From: GCA-2748575 sp033722575
GTDB taxonomy: Bacteria; Pseudomonadota; Gammaproteobacteria; Pseudomonadales; Ketobacteraceae
NCBI GenBank assembly: GCA_033722575.1
Contig: JAWVYU010000347.1
Span: 1 to 5,494, forward strand
Length of the DNA: 5,494 bases
Reading direction: 5' to 3'
Within the stretch, counting starts at the first letter, position 1, and each line of letters opens with the position of its first letter. Both the position numbers and the translations under genes were made by a program. The notes beneath the pieces are model-generated. The model worked only from the letters and a program-made list of their open reading frames with translations, was not told where the DNA came from and made no database searches. Positions 5,230 through 5,494 of this stretch are shown here, piece by piece.

Positions 5230-5494
5230 ATGAAAATGACTCCAATGCAGACACTAACAATGGAACAGAACCCGAGAGATGCCGGCCTGTCCGGCTATTA
5301 TCGACAGCAGGGGGAGGGTCCCCGCATAGTGGGGTTCAGCCCACTATTGAAAGGAAAGGTCTTTTCACTCCAGCAGTTGCCGGATAATATAAAAATGCTG
5401 GCGCTGTTGGGCGCCCATGGAAAATATTTTGTGGCAGAAGGGAACGGTGGTGGCACGGTTAACGCCAACCGCAACAGTATAGGTACCTGGGAAA
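5230..5494 (+). CDS. Possible second fascin-repeat protein, cut by right edge
   Basis: A frame opens at ATG 5230, just after an in-frame TAG at 5221, and stays open for 88 codons to the edge. The first 49 residues (M-K-M-T-P-M-Q-T-L-T onward) match nothing I recognise and show no signal peptide. Residues 50-88 are identical to residues 628-666 of the upstream lipoprotein because the DNA is identical, and the frame is preserved across the junction. The preceding codons even read S-L-Q-Q-L-P-D against S-L-A-P-L-P-D in the lipoprotein, with different codons for S and L. Against a real gene: no clear Shine-Dalgarno, several rare-type codons (AGA, CTA, ATA, CGA) in the new part, and three perfect hairpins within it. 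Another in-frame ATG at 5260 is an alternative start. If real, it is a fascin-type trefoil protein; it may also be a pseudogene or an assembly join. Confidence 0.4.
   Translation, partial: MKMTPMQTLTMEQNPRDAGLSGYYRQQGEGPRIVGFSPLLKGKVFSLQQLPDNIKMLALLGAHGKYFVAEGNGGGTVNANRNSIGTWE
5281..5347 (+). other. Three consecutive perfect hairpins
   Basis: GCCGG/CCGGC (5281-5285/5291-5295, loop 5), GGGGA/TCCCC (5311-5315/5319-5323, loop GGG) and ATAGTGGG/CCCACTAT (5326-5333/5340-5347, loop GTTCAG) follow one another closely. The last has eight perfect pairs. They suggest structured RNA or single-stranded DNA rather than ordinary coding sequence. No U-run follows, so they are not intrinsic terminators. Confidence 0.45.
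5376..5494 (+). repeat. 119-bp exact direct repeat, copy 2 (reaches the right edge)
   Basis: This copy is identical over all 119 bases to 4622-4740 and in the same strand and codon phase relative to the frame that starts at 5230. Zero differences over 39 codons, including third positions, mean either very recent duplication, gene conversion, or an assembly artefact. The true length of the repeat cannot be seen. Confidence 0.97.

Noticed and set aside
4622..5494. Template-repeat/variable-repeat pair of a diversity-generating retroelement, because the repeated block is rich in AAC codons
   Set aside because: The two copies are identical, with no adenine-specific differences. The repeat is not at the 3' end of the gene, and no reverse transcriptase is visible. 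A reverse transcriptase just beyond 5494 would reopen the question.

Overview
The window looks like chromosomal DNA of a Gram-negative bacterium, most likely a gammaproteobacterium. The reasons are a moderate G+C content, Shine-Dalgarno-led genes, and three of the four well-supported genes carrying lipoprotein signal peptides with lipoboxes and no Asp at +2, which fits outer-membrane delivery. A marine or hydrocarbon-associated lineage is possible, but that is only an impression. No tRNA, rRNA, CRISPR array, insertion sequence or integrase is visible.

Left half (1-2448), all on the minus strand and transcribed right to left. First comes a repressible-looking promoter with a 20-bp inverted repeat over its -10 box, driving an FMN-dependent nitroreductase-family oxidoreductase (2448-1606). 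After 59 bp holding a strong 12-bp hairpin comes a DUF2799-type lipoprotein with a long C-terminal coiled coil (1546-926). A further 124 bp on, with a possible promoter of its own, a lipoprotein PAF-acetylhydrolase-like serine esterase begins at 801 and runs off the left edge. It has the nucleophile serine and the aspartate at the family spacing; the histidine lies outside the window.

Middle (2449-2741) is a divergent intergenic region. The large plus-strand gene (2742-5051) encodes a 769-residue lipoprotein. By eye it reads as an N-terminal Ig-like region, then a tandem BPI/LBP-like (TULIP) lipid-binding body, then a fascin-type beta-trefoil of three repeats. This is the most striking gene in the window: the animal BPI/LBP architecture seems to be reproduced in a bacterial lipoprotein and joined to a sugar- or protein-binding trefoil.

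Right end (5052-5494). The big gene is followed by a hairpin-rich region with no convincing gene until 5230. There an open reading frame starts and runs off the right edge. From 5376 to the last base the DNA is identical over 119 of 119 bases to 4622-4740, the first trefoil repeat of the lipoprotein, and it is in the same reading frame. Either a second fascin-type gene made by recent duplication or conversion begins here, or the end of the sequence is an assembly artefact. The exact 119-base length, ending at the edge, makes the second option a serious one.

Functionally, the esterase and the BPI-like protein both point to handling of phospholipid or lipid A-like molecules at the cell envelope. 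They lie on opposite strands and are not shown to be co-regulated.
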